Position numbers and translations under genes: made by a program. From Streptomyces sp. DG1A-41 (lineage in GTDB: Bacteria; Actinomycetota; Actinomycetes; Streptomycetales; Streptomycetaceae), in NCBI RefSeq assembly GCF_037055355.1, contig NZ_CP146350.1, forward strand, positions 7,649,001 through 7,713,000: DNA of 64,000 bases, in the 5' to 3' direction. Positions 26,253 through 35,003 of the stretch are shown here, piece after piece. The notes beneath the pieces were generated by a model that saw only the letters and a list, made by a program, of their open reading frames with translations, was not told the origin of the DNA and searched no databases. Every line of letters begins with the position of its first letter. Within the stretch, counting starts at the first letter, position 1.

Positions 26253-27558
26253 CCAGGTGGACGGGCAGGCGCTGAAGGAGGTCGTGACGTTCACGTCCGA
26301 CCTGATCCGGATCGACACCACCAACCGGGGCGGAGGCGACTGCCAGGAGCGGCCCGCCGCCGAGTACGCCGCCGCGCGGCTCGCCGAGGCCGGCATCGAG
26401 CCGACGCTCCTGGAACGCACCAAGGGCCGCACCAACGTCGTCGCCCGCGTCGAGGGCACCGACCCCTCGGCCGACGCGCTGCTGCTCCACGGCCACCTGG
26501 ACGTCGTCCCCGCCGCGGCCGCCGACTGGAGCGTGCACCCGTTCTCCGGGGAGATCCGCGACGGGGTCGTCTGGGGGCGCGGCGCCGTCGACATGAAGAA
26601 CATGGACGCGATGATCCTCGCCGTGCTCCGCGCCTGGGCGCGCCAGGGCGTCCGGCCCCGGCGGGACATCGTCATCGCCTTCACCGCGGACGAGGAGGCC
26701 AGCGCCGAGGACGGCTCCGGGTTCCTCGCCGACGAACACGCCGCGCTGTTCGAGGGCTGCACCGAGGGCGTCGGCGAGTCGGGCGCCTTCACCTTCCACG
26801 ACGGCGCCGGGCGGCAGATCTACCCGCTCTCGGCCGGTGAGCGGGGCACGGCCTGGCTGAAGCTCACCGCGCGCGGCCGGGCCGGGCACGGCTCCAAGGT
26901 GAACAAGGACAACGCGGTCACCCGGCTCGCGGCCGCGATCACCCGGATCGGCGAACACGAGTGGCCGCTGCGGCTGACCCCGACCGTGCGGGCCGCGCTC
27001 ACCGAACTCGCCGCGCTGTACGGCGTCGAGCCCGATCTGACCGACGTGGACCGGCTGCTCGACAAGCTCGGACCGGCCTCCCAACTCGTCGAGCCGACCA
27101 TCCGCAACAGCGCCAACCCGACCATGCTGGACGCCGGTTACAAGATCAACGTGATCCCCGGGGAGGCCGTGGCGTACGTCGACGGCCGGTATCTGCCCGG
27201 CGGGGAGGACGAGTTCCGCGACACCCTCGACCGGCTCACCGGGCCGGACGTGGAGTGGGAGTTCCACCACCACGAGGTGGCCCTCCAGGCGCCGGTGGAC
27301 TCGGCGACGTTCGCCCGGATGCGGGCCGCCGTCGAGGAGTTCGCCCCGGAGGGGCACGTGGTGCCGTTCTGCATGCCCGGCGGCACGGACGCCAAGCAGT
27401 TCTCCCGCCTCGGCATCACCGGCTACGGCTTCACACCGCTGAAGTTGCCGGAGGGCTACGACTACGGCGCCATGTTCCACGGCGTCGACGAACGGGTCCC
27501 CATCGAGGCGCTGCACTTCGGCGTGCGCGTGCTCGACCGGTTCCTGCGGACGGCCTAG
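26245..27558 (+). CDS. M20-family metallopeptidase
   Basis: Di-zinc amidohydrolase of 437 residues. Metal ligands: His in LLLHGHLDVVPA, Asp in GRGAVDMKNMDA, the catalytic Glu pair in TADEEASAEDG, and the late His in YGAMFHGVDERVP. A dimerisation insert lies between. The ATG at 26245 lies inside the end of the M55 gene. Substrate could be dipeptides or N-acyl amino acids. The next gene starts 17 bases after its stop. Confidence 0.92.
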   Translation: MADQVDGQALKEVVTFTSDLIRIDTTNRGGGDCQERPAAEYAAARLAEAGIEPTLLERTKGRTNVVARVEGTDPSADALLLHGHLDVVPAAAADWSVHPFSGEIRDGVVWGRGAVDMKNMDAMILAVLRAWARQGVRPRRDIVIAFTADEEASAEDGSGFLADEHAALFEGCTEGVGESGAFTFHDGAGRQIYPLSAGERGTAWLKLTARGRAGHGSKVNKDNAVTRLAAAITRIGEHEWPLRLTPTVRAALTELAALYGVEPDLTDVDRLLDKLGPASQLVEPTIRNSANPTMLDAGYKINVIPGEAVAYVDGRYLPGGEDEFRDTLDRLTGPDVEWEFHHHEVALQAPVDSATFARMRAAVEEFAPEGHVVPFCMPGGTDAKQFSRLGITGYGFTPLKLPEGYDYGAMFHGVDERVPIEALHFGVRVLDRFLRTA

Positions 27559-27575
27559 GGGGGGTGGGGCAGACG

Positions 27576-29531
27576 GTGCGGACGCTGGCGTACGGGTCAT
27601 GGCCCTCACCCATCGACGCGGCCCTGGCCGCCGCGCACGACGGGCACCCGGAGCACGTGGGGTTCGTCGGCGACGAGGTGTGGTGGACCGAACCGCGCCC
27701 CGCCGAGGCAGGCAGGCGCACCCTGGTGCGGCGGCACGCCGACGGCCGGGAGCAGTCGCTGCTGCCCGCGCCGTGGAACGTGCGCAGCCGGGTCATCGAG
27801 TACGGCGGACACCCGTGGGCGGCCCTCGCGCAGGAGGACGGCCGCCCGCTGGTGGTGTTCGTGAACTTCGCCGACCAGCGGCTGTACCGGTACGAGCCGG
27901 GCGGCGAGCCGCGCCCGCTCACGCCCGTGTCCGACGTGGGCGCGGGCCTGCGTTGGGCCGAGCCGCAACTGCGCTTCGAGCGGGGTGAGGTGTGGTGCGT
28001 GCTGGAGGAGTTCACCGGCGCCGAACCCACCGAGGTGCGCCGTGTCCTGGCCGCCGTACCGCTGGACGGCTCCGCCGCCCGGGACCGCGACGCCGTACGT
28101 GAACTCACCGACGACCGGCACCGGTTCGTGACCGGGCCGAAGCTGTCGCCCGACGGGCGGCGGGCGGCCTGGCTCGCCTGGGACCATCCCCGCATGCCGT
28201 GGGACGGCACCGAGTTGCTCCTCGCCGACGTCGGCCCCGACGGCATCCTGCACGGCGCCCGGACCGTCGCCGGCGGGCCCGGCGAGTCCATCGCCCAGGC
28301 CGACTTCACCCACGACGGCCGCCTGCTGTACGCGAGCGACCGCAGCGGCTGGTGGAACCTCTACCTCGACGGGGAGCAGCTGTGCCCGCGCGAGGAGGAG
28401 TTCGGCGGGGCGCTGTGGAAACTGGGGATGCGATGGTTCGCGCCGCTCGACAGCGGCCTGATCGCCGTCGTGCACGGCCGGGGCGCCACCGCCCTCGGCA
28501 TCCTGGACCCCGATACCGGTGAGGTCGTCGACGCGGCCGGGCCCTGGACCGAGTTCGCCGCCACCCTCGCGGTACACGGCGACCGGGTCGTCGCCGTCGG
28601 CGCCAGCCCGCGCAGCGCCTACGAGGTCGTCGAGCTGGACGCCCGCACCGGCCGCGCCCGCGTCATCGGCGCCGAGCACGACGACGTCGTGGACCCCGCG
28701 TACTACCCAGAGCCGCAGATCCGCACCTTCACCGGCCCCGACGGCCGCGACATCCATGCCCACATCTACCCGCCGCACCACCCCGGCTGTGTCGCCCCCG
28801 CGGACGAGCTGCCGCCGTACGTCGTCTGGGCGCACGGCGGGCCCACGGGCCGGGCACCGCTCGTGCTCGACCTGGAGATCGCCTACTTCACCTCGCGCGG
28901 CATCGGCGTCGCCGAGGTCAACTACGGCGGCTCCACCGGATACGGCCGCGCGTACCGCGAACGGCTGCGCGAGCAGTGGGGCGTGGTCGACGTCGAGGAC
29001 TGCGCCGCCGTCGCACTCGCCCTCGCCGACGAGGGCACCGCCGACCGTGACCGGCTCGCCGTCCGTGGCGGCAGCGCGGGCGGCTGGACCGCCGCCGCCT
29101 CGCTCACCACGACCGACGTCTACGCCTGCGGCACGATCAAGTACCCCATCCTGGACCTCACCGGCTGGGGGACGGGGGAGACCCACGACTTCGAGTCGCG
29201 GTACCTGGAGACCCTGATCGGACCGCTCGCCGACGTGCCCGCGCGTTACACGGAGCGCTCGCCCGCCACCCACGCCGACCGCCTCCGCGTACCGTTCCTG
29301 CTGCTCCAGGGCCTGGACGACGTGATCTGCCCGCCCGTCCAATGCGAGCGGTTCCTGGCCAGGCTCGGGGCCCGGCCGGCGCCGCACGCCTACCTCGCCT
29401 TCGAGGGGGAGGGGCACGGATTCCGGCGGGCGGAGACCATGGTGCGCGCCCTGGAGGCAGAACTCTCCCTGTACGCCCAGGTTTTCGTGCTGAACCCGCC
29501 CGGCGTCCCGCCCCTGGAGCTGGTCGAGTGA
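27576..29531 (+). CDS. S9-family prolyl-oligopeptidase-like serine peptidase
   Basis: 651 residues: an N-terminal beta-propeller part with WDHPRMPWDGTELLLADV and SDRSGWWNLYLDG, then an alpha/beta-hydrolase domain from about residue 400. The catalytic triad is visible: Ser in RGGSAGGWTAA, Asp in LLQGLDDVICPP, His in FEGEGHGFRR. No signal peptide, so cytoplasmic. Two GTG codons (27564 and 27576) are possible starts; the second has the better-spaced ribosome site. Its stop overlaps the start of the next gene by 4 bases. Confidence 0.9.
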   Translation: MRTLAYGSWPSPIDAALAAAHDGHPEHVGFVGDEVWWTEPRPAEAGRRTLVRRHADGREQSLLPAPWNVRSRVIEYGGHPWAALAQEDGRPLVVFVNFADQRLYRYEPGGEPRPLTPVSDVGAGLRWAEPQLRFERGEVWCVLEEFTGAEPTEVRRVLAAVPLDGSAARDRDAVRELTDDRHRFVTGPKLSPDGRRAAWLAWDHPRMPWDGTELLLADVGPDGILHGARTVAGGPGESIAQADFTHDGRLLYASDRSGWWNLYLDGEQLCPREEEFGGALWKLGMRWFAPLDSGLIAVVHGRGATALGILDPDTGEVVDAAGPWTEFAATLAVHGDRVVAVGASPRSAYEVVELDARTGRARVIGAEHDDVVDPAYYPEPQIRTFTGPDGRDIHAHIYPPHHPGCVAPADELPPYVVWAHGGPTGRAPLVLDLEIAYFTSRGIGVAEVNYGGSTGYGRAYRERLREQWGVVDVEDCAAVALALADEGTADRDRLAVRGGSAGGWTAAASLTTTDVYACGTIKYPILDLTGWGTGETHDFESRYLETLIGPLADVPARYTERSPATHADRLRVPFLLLQGLDDVICPPVQCERFLARLGARPAPHAYLAFEGEGHGFRRAETMVRALEAELSLYAQVFVLNPPGVPPLELVE

Positions 29532-30460
29532 GACCGCTGCTGCGACCGCCCCGGCTCGCCCCCGGCGCCCGCGTGGCCATTGTCGCGCCCAGCGGGCCCG
29601 TGCCCGAGGAGCGGCTCCAGGCCGGGCTCGACGTCCTGCGCGGTTGGGACCTCGACCCCGTGGTGGCGCCCCATGTGCTCGGCCGCCACCGGGAGTTCGA
29701 CTACCTGGCCGCTACGGACGGCCAGCGGGCCGCCGACCTCCAGAGCGCCTGGTGCGACCCGGCTGTCGCCGCGGTGCTGTGCGCCCGGGGCGGCTACGGG
29801 GCGCAGCGCATGGTGGACCTGCTCGACTGGGAGGCGATGCGGGCGGCGGGCCCGAAGGTGTTCGCCGGGTTCAGCGACATCACCGTCCTGCACCAGGCGT
29901 TCGCCACCCGCCTGGGACTGGTCACCCTGTACGGCCCGGCGGCGGCCGGCGTCGACTTCCTCAAGAACGCCCGGGCGCAGGAACACCTGCGGGCGACCCT
30001 CTTCGACCCCGAGTCCGTGCGGACCGTCACCGCCGTGCCCCCGGGCGGCACCGCGCTGGTGCCCGGACGGGCCCGGGGCGTCACGCTGGGCGGCTGCCTC
30101 AGCCTGCTCGCGAGCGACCTCGGCACCCCGCACGCCCTCGCCGGGGCCCGGGACGGGCTGCTGCTCATCGAGGACGTGGGAGAGAGCCCGTACCGCATCG
30201 ACCGGTATCTGACCCAACTCCTGCGCACCGGCTGGCTGGACGGCGTCGCCGGGATCCTGCTCGGGTCCTGGGCGGCATGCGGCCCGTACGAGGAGCTGCG
30301 CGCGGTGCTCGCCGACCGGCTGGGCGGCCTCGGCGTCCCGGTCGTGGAGGAGTTCGGGTTCGGGCACGGTGAGGGCGCGCTGACGATGCCGCTCGGGATC
30401 TTGGCCGAACTGGACGCATCCACGGGCACGTTGGCGTTCGACGAGCCGGCCCTGGGCTGA
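29528..30460 (+). CDS. S66-family LD-carboxypeptidase
   Basis: 310-residue serine peptidase that removes the terminal D-alanine from muropeptides (LdcA) or acts on related amides (MccF). Motifs: VAIVAPSGPVPEERL at the start, ARGGYGAQRM, the nucleophile Ser in FAGFSDITVLHQ, Glu in LIEDVGESPYRID, and a late His in FGFGHGEGALTMP. GTG start at 29528 overlaps the previous TGA. Its presence with an M55 D-aminopeptidase points to murein-peptide turnover. Confidence 0.92.
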   Translation: MRPLLRPPRLAPGARVAIVAPSGPVPEERLQAGLDVLRGWDLDPVVAPHVLGRHREFDYLAATDGQRAADLQSAWCDPAVAAVLCARGGYGAQRMVDLLDWEAMRAAGPKVFAGFSDITVLHQAFATRLGLVTLYGPAAAGVDFLKNARAQEHLRATLFDPESVRTVTAVPPGGTALVPGRARGVTLGGCLSLLASDLGTPHALAGARDGLLLIEDVGESPYRIDRYLTQLLRTGWLDGVAGILLGSWAACGPYEELRAVLADRLGGLGVPVVEEFGFGHGEGALTMPLGILAELDASTGTLAFDEPALG

Positions 30461-30515
30461 GCACCCGCTACTGAAATCCTGTCGAGAAACCCTCGTCTCA
30501 GAGATTGACGCCACC

Positions 30516-30527
30516 TGACACGTGTCA
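30516..30527. promoter_or_regulatory. Palindrome upstream of secreted hydrolase
   Basis: TGACACGTGTCA, a 12-bp perfect palindrome, in the 147-base gap before the secreted peptidase gene. TTGACG at 30505-30510 could be a -35 element just upstream, which would place the palindrome inside the promoter spacer. The binding protein is unknown. Confidence 0.4.
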
Positions 30528-30607
30528 CACGATGACTACCAGCCTGTACCTACTGGTCGGTATCCGGGTTGCCCAGGTCATCGTCGCCCCTCACCGTGGA
30601 GGTCCGT

Positions 30608-32392
30608 GTGTCCCGACGAGTGCCCAGATCCCGCGCACCCCTCGCTCTCGCTCTGGGCGCCGCCCTGGCGGGCCCCCTCGCCCTCACCCCGCCCGCCGCC
30701 GCGGCCGCCGGCTCCTACACCGTCACCCCGCTGAAGTTCACCGTCCAGGCCGCCGGGCGCTCCTGCACGGTCGACGCCGACCTGTACCGTCCCGCGGGCG
30801 TGGACCGGGACCACCCGGCGCCCGCCGTGCTCGGCACGAACGGCTTCGGCGGCAGCAAGTCGGACGGTTCGACGGACACCATCGGCAAGGCCTTCGCCCA
30901 GCGCGGCTACGTGTCGCTCGTCTACTCCGGGCTCGGCTTCGGCCGCAGCGGCTGCCTCATCTCCCTCGACGACCCGGACCTCGACGGCGCCGCCGCCGCG
31001 CAGCTCGTCGACTTCCTGGGCGGCAAACGCGCCGCCGACGACGGCACCACCGCCGACTTCGTCACCCTCGACGCCCCCGGCGACCCACGCGTCGGCATGA
31101 TCGGCGGCTCCTACGGCGGCGCCGTCCAGCTCGCCACGGCCGCCGTCGACCACCGCCTCGACGCGCTCGTCCCCATGATCACCTGGCACGACCTGGCCTA
31201 CTCGCTGGACCCCAACAACGCGGTCGGCAGCGCCGGCGTCCCCGGCGTCTTCAAGTGGCAGTGGACCAACGGCTTCTACCTCATCGGCGAAGGCCAGCCC
31301 CTGCTCCAGCCCGGCCTCGACCCCTCCCGCATCAACTCCCTGGCCTGCCTGCACTTCGTCACCCAGGCCTGCCGGACCATCCGCACCCTCAACTCCGGCA
31401 GCTACCCCGCCGACCGGACCGCCGAGCTGCTCGCCTTCGCCCGCCGGGTCTCCCCGGTGTCGTACCTGCACCGCGTCAAGACGCCCACCCTGCTGGTCCA
31501 GGGGCAGGCCGACACCCTCTTCAACCTCAACGAGGCCACGGCGACGTACCGGACGCTCCGGGCCCAGGGCACGCCCGTGAAGATGATCTGGCAGTCCTGG
31601 GGTCACAGCGGCGGGGTCACCGGCCCGGCCAGCGGTGAACTCGACCTGTCCAAGGGCAACCTGGAGACCAGCTACGTGGGCCGGCGCGTCCTCGCCTGGT
31701 TCGACCGCCACCTGCGCAAGCAGACGCACGTCGATACGGGACCGGCCTTCGCCTACTACCGCGACTGGGTGACCGACCCGCACCACACCTACGCCACCGC
31801 CGACCGCCTCCCCGTCCTCAACCGCACGCTGTACCTGTCCGGCGACGGCACACTCGTCGACCGCCGCGACAAGGTGGCCCGCGGCACTCGCGGTTACACC
31901 AACTGGCCGATCCCCACGAGCCATTCGGAGAGCTCGCTGGCCGGACTCATCGGGACGCAGGACTCACCACCACGCGACACCAAGGGCACCTACCTCGACT
32001 GGACCAGCAAGCCGCTGGACCGCCCCCTCGACGTCGTGGGCGCACCCCGTGCCACGCTCAAGGTGCACTCCCCGAAGGCCGAGCGCACGCAGAACTCCGG
32101 CGACGCGGCCGACAAGCTCGTCCTCTTCGCCAAGATCTACGACGTCGCCCCCGACGGCACCCGTACCCTGGTGCGCCGCCTGGTCGCGCCGGTCCGGGTG
32201 CCGGACGTGACGAAGAGCTTCACCGTCACGCTGCCCGGCATCGTGCACCGGTACGAGACCGGGCACCGGCTGCGGTTCGTGATCGCGGCGAGCGACGACG
32301 CGTACTTCGGCAACAAGGGAATCAAGCCGGTGACGGTGGTCAGCGGGCCGGGGAACACCGGGATGCTCCAGCTGCCGGTCGCGGGGCCCTGA
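30608..32392 (+). CDS. Secreted CocE/X-Pro dipeptidyl-peptidase-like hydrolase
   Basis: 594-residue alpha/beta hydrolase with an N-terminal signal peptide (positive SRRVPRSR, hydrophobic core, AAAAAG cleavage region at about residue 34). The nucleophile is in MIGGSYGGAVQ, the acid in VQGQADTLFN, the His in QSWGHSGG, followed by a C-terminal jelly-roll domain of the PepX type. Secreted. Starts at a GTG with GGAGG five bases upstream. Substrate (X-Pro peptides or esters) undetermined. Confidence 0.88.
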   Translation: MSRRVPRSRAPLALALGAALAGPLALTPPAAAAAGSYTVTPLKFTVQAAGRSCTVDADLYRPAGVDRDHPAPAVLGTNGFGGSKSDGSTDTIGKAFAQRGYVSLVYSGLGFGRSGCLISLDDPDLDGAAAAQLVDFLGGKRAADDGTTADFVTLDAPGDPRVGMIGGSYGGAVQLATAAVDHRLDALVPMITWHDLAYSLDPNNAVGSAGVPGVFKWQWTNGFYLIGEGQPLLQPGLDPSRINSLACLHFVTQACRTIRTLNSGSYPADRTAELLAFARRVSPVSYLHRVKTPTLLVQGQADTLFNLNEATATYRTLRAQGTPVKMIWQSWGHSGGVTGPASGELDLSKGNLETSYVGRRVLAWFDRHLRKQTHVDTGPAFAYYRDWVTDPHHTYATADRLPVLNRTLYLSGDGTLVDRRDKVARGTRGYTNWPIPTSHSESSLAGLIGTQDSPPRDTKGTYLDWTSKPLDRPLDVVGAPRATLKVHSPKAERTQNSGDAADKLVLFAKIYDVAPDGTRTLVRRLVAPVRVPDVTKSFTVTLPGIVHRYETGHRLRFVIAASDDAYFGNKGIKPVTVVSGPGNTGMLQLPVAGP

Positions 32393-32436
32393 CGGTACGG
32401 CTGGGGACAGACAGCCGGCGCGGTTACTGTGGCGGG

Positions 32437-32997
32437 GTGCCGCACAACGCATCCCGCTACCTCGCCGAAGGCCCCCGGGTGGGCATACGCCACTTCACCT
32501 ACGAGGACGGTGCCGAGTTCACCGCCCGCGCCCGGGAGAGCAAGGACCTGCACCAGCCGTGGCTCTTCCCGCCCGACAGCGCACCGGCGTACACCGCGTA
32601 CGCGGCCCGCCTGATCGAGGACCCGTCCAAGGCCGGCTTCCTGGTCTGCGAGAAGGGCGACGGGGCCATCGCCGGGTTCATCAACATCAACAACATCGTC
32701 GAGGGCGGCTTCCAGTCCGGGACGCTGGGCTACGGCGCCTTCGCGCACGCCGCCGGGCGCGGGCTGATGCGCGAAGGGCTGGACCTCGTCGTGCGGTACG
32801 CGTTCGGCCCGATGCGGCTGCACCGGCTGGAGATCAACGTCCAGCCCCTGAACGCCGCGTCGATCGCCCTGGCCCGCGGCTGCGGATTCCGCCTGGAGGG
32901 CTTCTCGCCGAAGATGCTCTTCGTCGACGGGGCCTGGCGCGACCACGAGCGCTGGGCGATCACCGCTGAGATGATCGCGGAGCCGGGGCGGCGCTGA
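32437..32997 (+). CDS. GNAT acetyltransferase, RimJ/RimL type
   Basis: 186-residue acetyltransferase of the ribosomal-protein alanine acetyltransferase group. Motifs: GIRHFTYEDGAEF at the N-terminus, GTLGYGAFAHAAGRGLMREG (acetyl-CoA region) and RLEINVQPLNAASIALARGC (conserved C-terminal motif). Starts at GTG 32437, 44 bases after the secreted hydrolase. Likely modifies a protein N-terminus or a small molecule. Confidence 0.88.
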   Translation: MPHNASRYLAEGPRVGIRHFTYEDGAEFTARARESKDLHQPWLFPPDSAPAYTAYAARLIEDPSKAGFLVCEKGDGAIAGFININNIVEGGFQSGTLGYGAFAHAAGRGLMREGLDLVVRYAFGPMRLHRLEINVQPLNAASIALARGCGFRLEGFSPKMLFVDGAWRDHERWAITAEMIAEPGRR

Positions 32998-33014
32998 GCG
33001 GGCCCCGGCCGGGA

Positions 33015-33362
33015 TCACGCCTGGCGGTCCACGTACTCGTAGACCGACCCGTCCGGATGGAGGGCGATCAGGTTGCGGCCCGCCGGGGAGGCGATGGGGC
33101 CCGCGATGATGTGGGCGCCCACCTCGGTCAGCACCTTGTGGGTCTCCTCGACGTCCGTCACGGCGATCGTCGCGGCCACCTTGCGCAGCACCTCCAGTTC
33201 GGCCGGGGGGCCGCTCATCAGCAGGAAGCAGCCGATCGCCGCCACCTGGACACCGCCCCGTTCGAAGCGCTGGGCTCTGCCGCCCGCCAGCCGCTCGTAG
33301 AAGGGAATCGCGGTCTCGAGGTCGTCGACGCAGACGCGCAGTGTGGCACCCAGAATCTCCAT
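33015..33362 (-). CDS. VOC-family glyoxalase-like protein
   Basis: 115-residue two-module vicinal-oxygen-chelate protein. It opens MEILGATLRVCVDDLETAIPF with the family pattern of an early strand then a helix entering FYERL, and closes NLIALHPDGSVYEYVDRQA. Could be an antibiotic-binding, lyase or dioxygenase type; metal ligands are incomplete. Ends 17 bases from the convergent acetyltransferase stop. Confidence 0.82.
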   Translation of the reverse strand: MEILGATLRVCVDDLETAIPFYERLAGGRAQRFERGGVQVAAIGCFLLMSGPPAELEVLRKVAATIAVTDVEETHKVLTEVGAHIIAGPIASPAGRNLIALHPDGSVYEYVDRQA

Positions 33363-33410
33363 GGGGACGAGCCTAGTTACGCGCAGGGGGGCGAGGGTAC
33401 CCGGCCGGGC

Positions 33411-33914
33411 ATGAAGCCGTTGGATCACCTGGAGCATCTGGACAAGCATCTGGTCGACGAGCTGGCACAGGTGGCGCGCGAGACCGTCCGGGACGAACTG
33501 CGCGAGCAGACGCGCAGGCAGCGCCGCAAGGCCGCGCTGTACGCCGCGTCCGGCGCCCTCGCCCTGTACGCGGGCGCGGCCCTCGCGCTCGCCGTGGGAC
33601 TTGCCCTCGCCCTCGGCCTGCCCGACTGGGCCGCCGCGCTGATCACCGCCGTGATCCTGGGTGCCGTGGCGTACGTGCTGCGCGGCATGGCCCGGCCGTC
33701 CGCGTCCCGGCCGGGCCCGGCGCACGCGGCCGGTACGACGCCGGGACACGAGAGCACCACCGGCCCGGGCACCGGGGTGCCCGGCGGGGTGCCGCCCGTG
33801 CCGCCGGCCCCGCCCGCCGCCGGACCGGTCGCCGGCGCCGCCGGCGGGCCCGCCCCGGGCGTGGTGCCCCCGCGGCCGACGGACGGCCCCGACATGCCTC
33901 CCCCCAGGGCGTGA
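33411..33914 (+). CDS. Holin-superfamily (Actino_Holin-X type) membrane protein
   Basis: 167 residues: an amphipathic, charged N-terminal helix (DHLEHLDKHLVDELAQVARE), two membrane helices separated by a short turn (about residues 43-85), then a Pro/Gly/Ala-rich tail of 80 residues. The layout fits the phage-holin-family proteins common in Streptomyces and not linked to prophages. No phage genes are nearby. Starts 7 bases before the SDR gene, so probably one operon. Confidence 0.75.
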   Translation: MKPLDHLEHLDKHLVDELAQVARETVRDELREQTRRQRRKAALYAASGALALYAGAALALAVGLALALGLPDWAAALITAVILGAVAYVLRGMARPSASRPGPAHAAGTTPGHESTTGPGTGVPGGVPPVPPAPPAAGPVAGAAGGPAPGVVPPRPTDGPDMPPPRA

Positions 33915-33920
33915 TGCGCA

Positions 33921-34946
33921 GTGCGCACGACAGAAACACCGCACGGCCGCGTCGTCGTGGTGACCGGGGCCAGCGGCGGCGTGGGACGGGCCACGGCCCG
34001 GGCCTTCGCCGCCGGGGGTGATCGCGTCGCCCTGCTGGCCCGGGGGAGCGAGGGACTCGCCGCCGCAGCCGACGACGTGCGGCGCGCCGGGGGCGAGGCC
34101 CTCGTCATCGGCGTGGACGTCTCCGACGCCAAGGCCGTCGACGACGCCGCCCAGCGGGTCGTCGACACGTTCGGCCCCATCGACGTCTGGGTCAACAACG
34201 CCTTCACCGGGGTCTTCGCGCCGTTCACGGAGATCGGACCGGACGAGTTCCGCCGCGTGACCGAAGTGACCTACCTGGGCTATGTGTTCGGCACCCGGGC
34301 GGCCCTGCGCCACATGCTGCCGCGCGACCGCGGCACGGTCGTGCAGGTCGGCTCCGCGCTCGCCTACCGGGGCATCCCGCTCCAGTCGGCGTACTGCGGG
34401 GCCAAGCACGCCATCCAGGGGTTCAACGAGTCCCTGCGCTGCGAGCTGTTGCACGAGCGCAGCGGGGTGCGCACGACGATGGTGCAGCTGCCGGGCCTCA
34501 ACACCCCGCAGTTCGACTGGGTGCTGAACCGCATGCGGGGCCGGGCCCGGCCGGTCGCGCCCGTGTACCAGCCGGAGATCGCGGCCAGGGCGATCGTGTA
34601 CGCGGCGTCGCACGCGGGGCGCAGGGAGTACTGGGTGGGCGCCTCCACGGCCGCCACGCTCATCGCCAACGCCGTCGTCCCCGGGCTGCTGGAGCGCTAT
34701 CTGGCGCGCACGGGCTTCTCGTCGCAGCAGGAGGGGGACCGGCACGGCGGACCGGCCAACCTGTGGGCCCCGGCGGACGGGCCGCACGGCCACGACTTCG
34801 GCGCACACGGGCGGTTCGACGACGAGGCCGTGCACGACAGCCCGCAGCAGTGGATCTCACGGAACCGGCGGCGGATGGGCGCGGCCCTGACCGTGGGGGC
34901 GGGGGTCCTGGCCGCACGCAAACTGGCCGGGCAGGCACGCCGGTAG
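33921..34946 (+). CDS. Short-chain dehydrogenase/reductase
   Basis: 341-residue NAD(P) oxidoreductase. The cofactor loop is VVVTGASGGVGRATARAFA, the Asn region WVNNAF, and the active site YCGAKHAIQGF (Y-x3-K). The C-terminal 90 residues extend past the usual 250 of classical SDRs and end in a hydrophobic helix, so it may be membrane-attached. GTG start 7 bases after the holin-like gene. Confidence 0.88.
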   Translation: MRTTETPHGRVVVVTGASGGVGRATARAFAAGGDRVALLARGSEGLAAAADDVRRAGGEALVIGVDVSDAKAVDDAAQRVVDTFGPIDVWVNNAFTGVFAPFTEIGPDEFRRVTEVTYLGYVFGTRAALRHMLPRDRGTVVQVGSALAYRGIPLQSAYCGAKHAIQGFNESLRCELLHERSGVRTTMVQLPGLNTPQFDWVLNRMRGRARPVAPVYQPEIAARAIVYAASHAGRREYWVGASTAATLIANAVVPGLLERYLARTGFSSQQEGDRHGGPANLWAPADGPHGHDFGAHGRFDDEAVHDSPQQWISRNRRRMGAALTVGAGVLAARKLAGQARR

Positions 34947-34951
34947 GCGCA

Positions 34952-34998
34952 GTCGACATACCGGGTCGACATACCGGGTTACCGGGTCGGCATACCGG
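34952..34998. repeat. Short direct repeats between convergent genes
   Basis: GTCGACATACCGG occurs at 34952 and 34965, and once more as GTCGGCATACCGG at 34986, with a truncated unit between. The 13-base spacing resembles iterons but there is no replication gene near. They fill the 57-base gap between two converging genes. Confidence 0.7.
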
Positions 34999-35003
34999 CG
35001 GCT

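Noticed and set aside
33411..33914. Holin-like gene taken as a sign of a prophage
   Set aside because: No phage structural, integrase or lysin gene is nearby and the family is chromosomal in actinomycetes.
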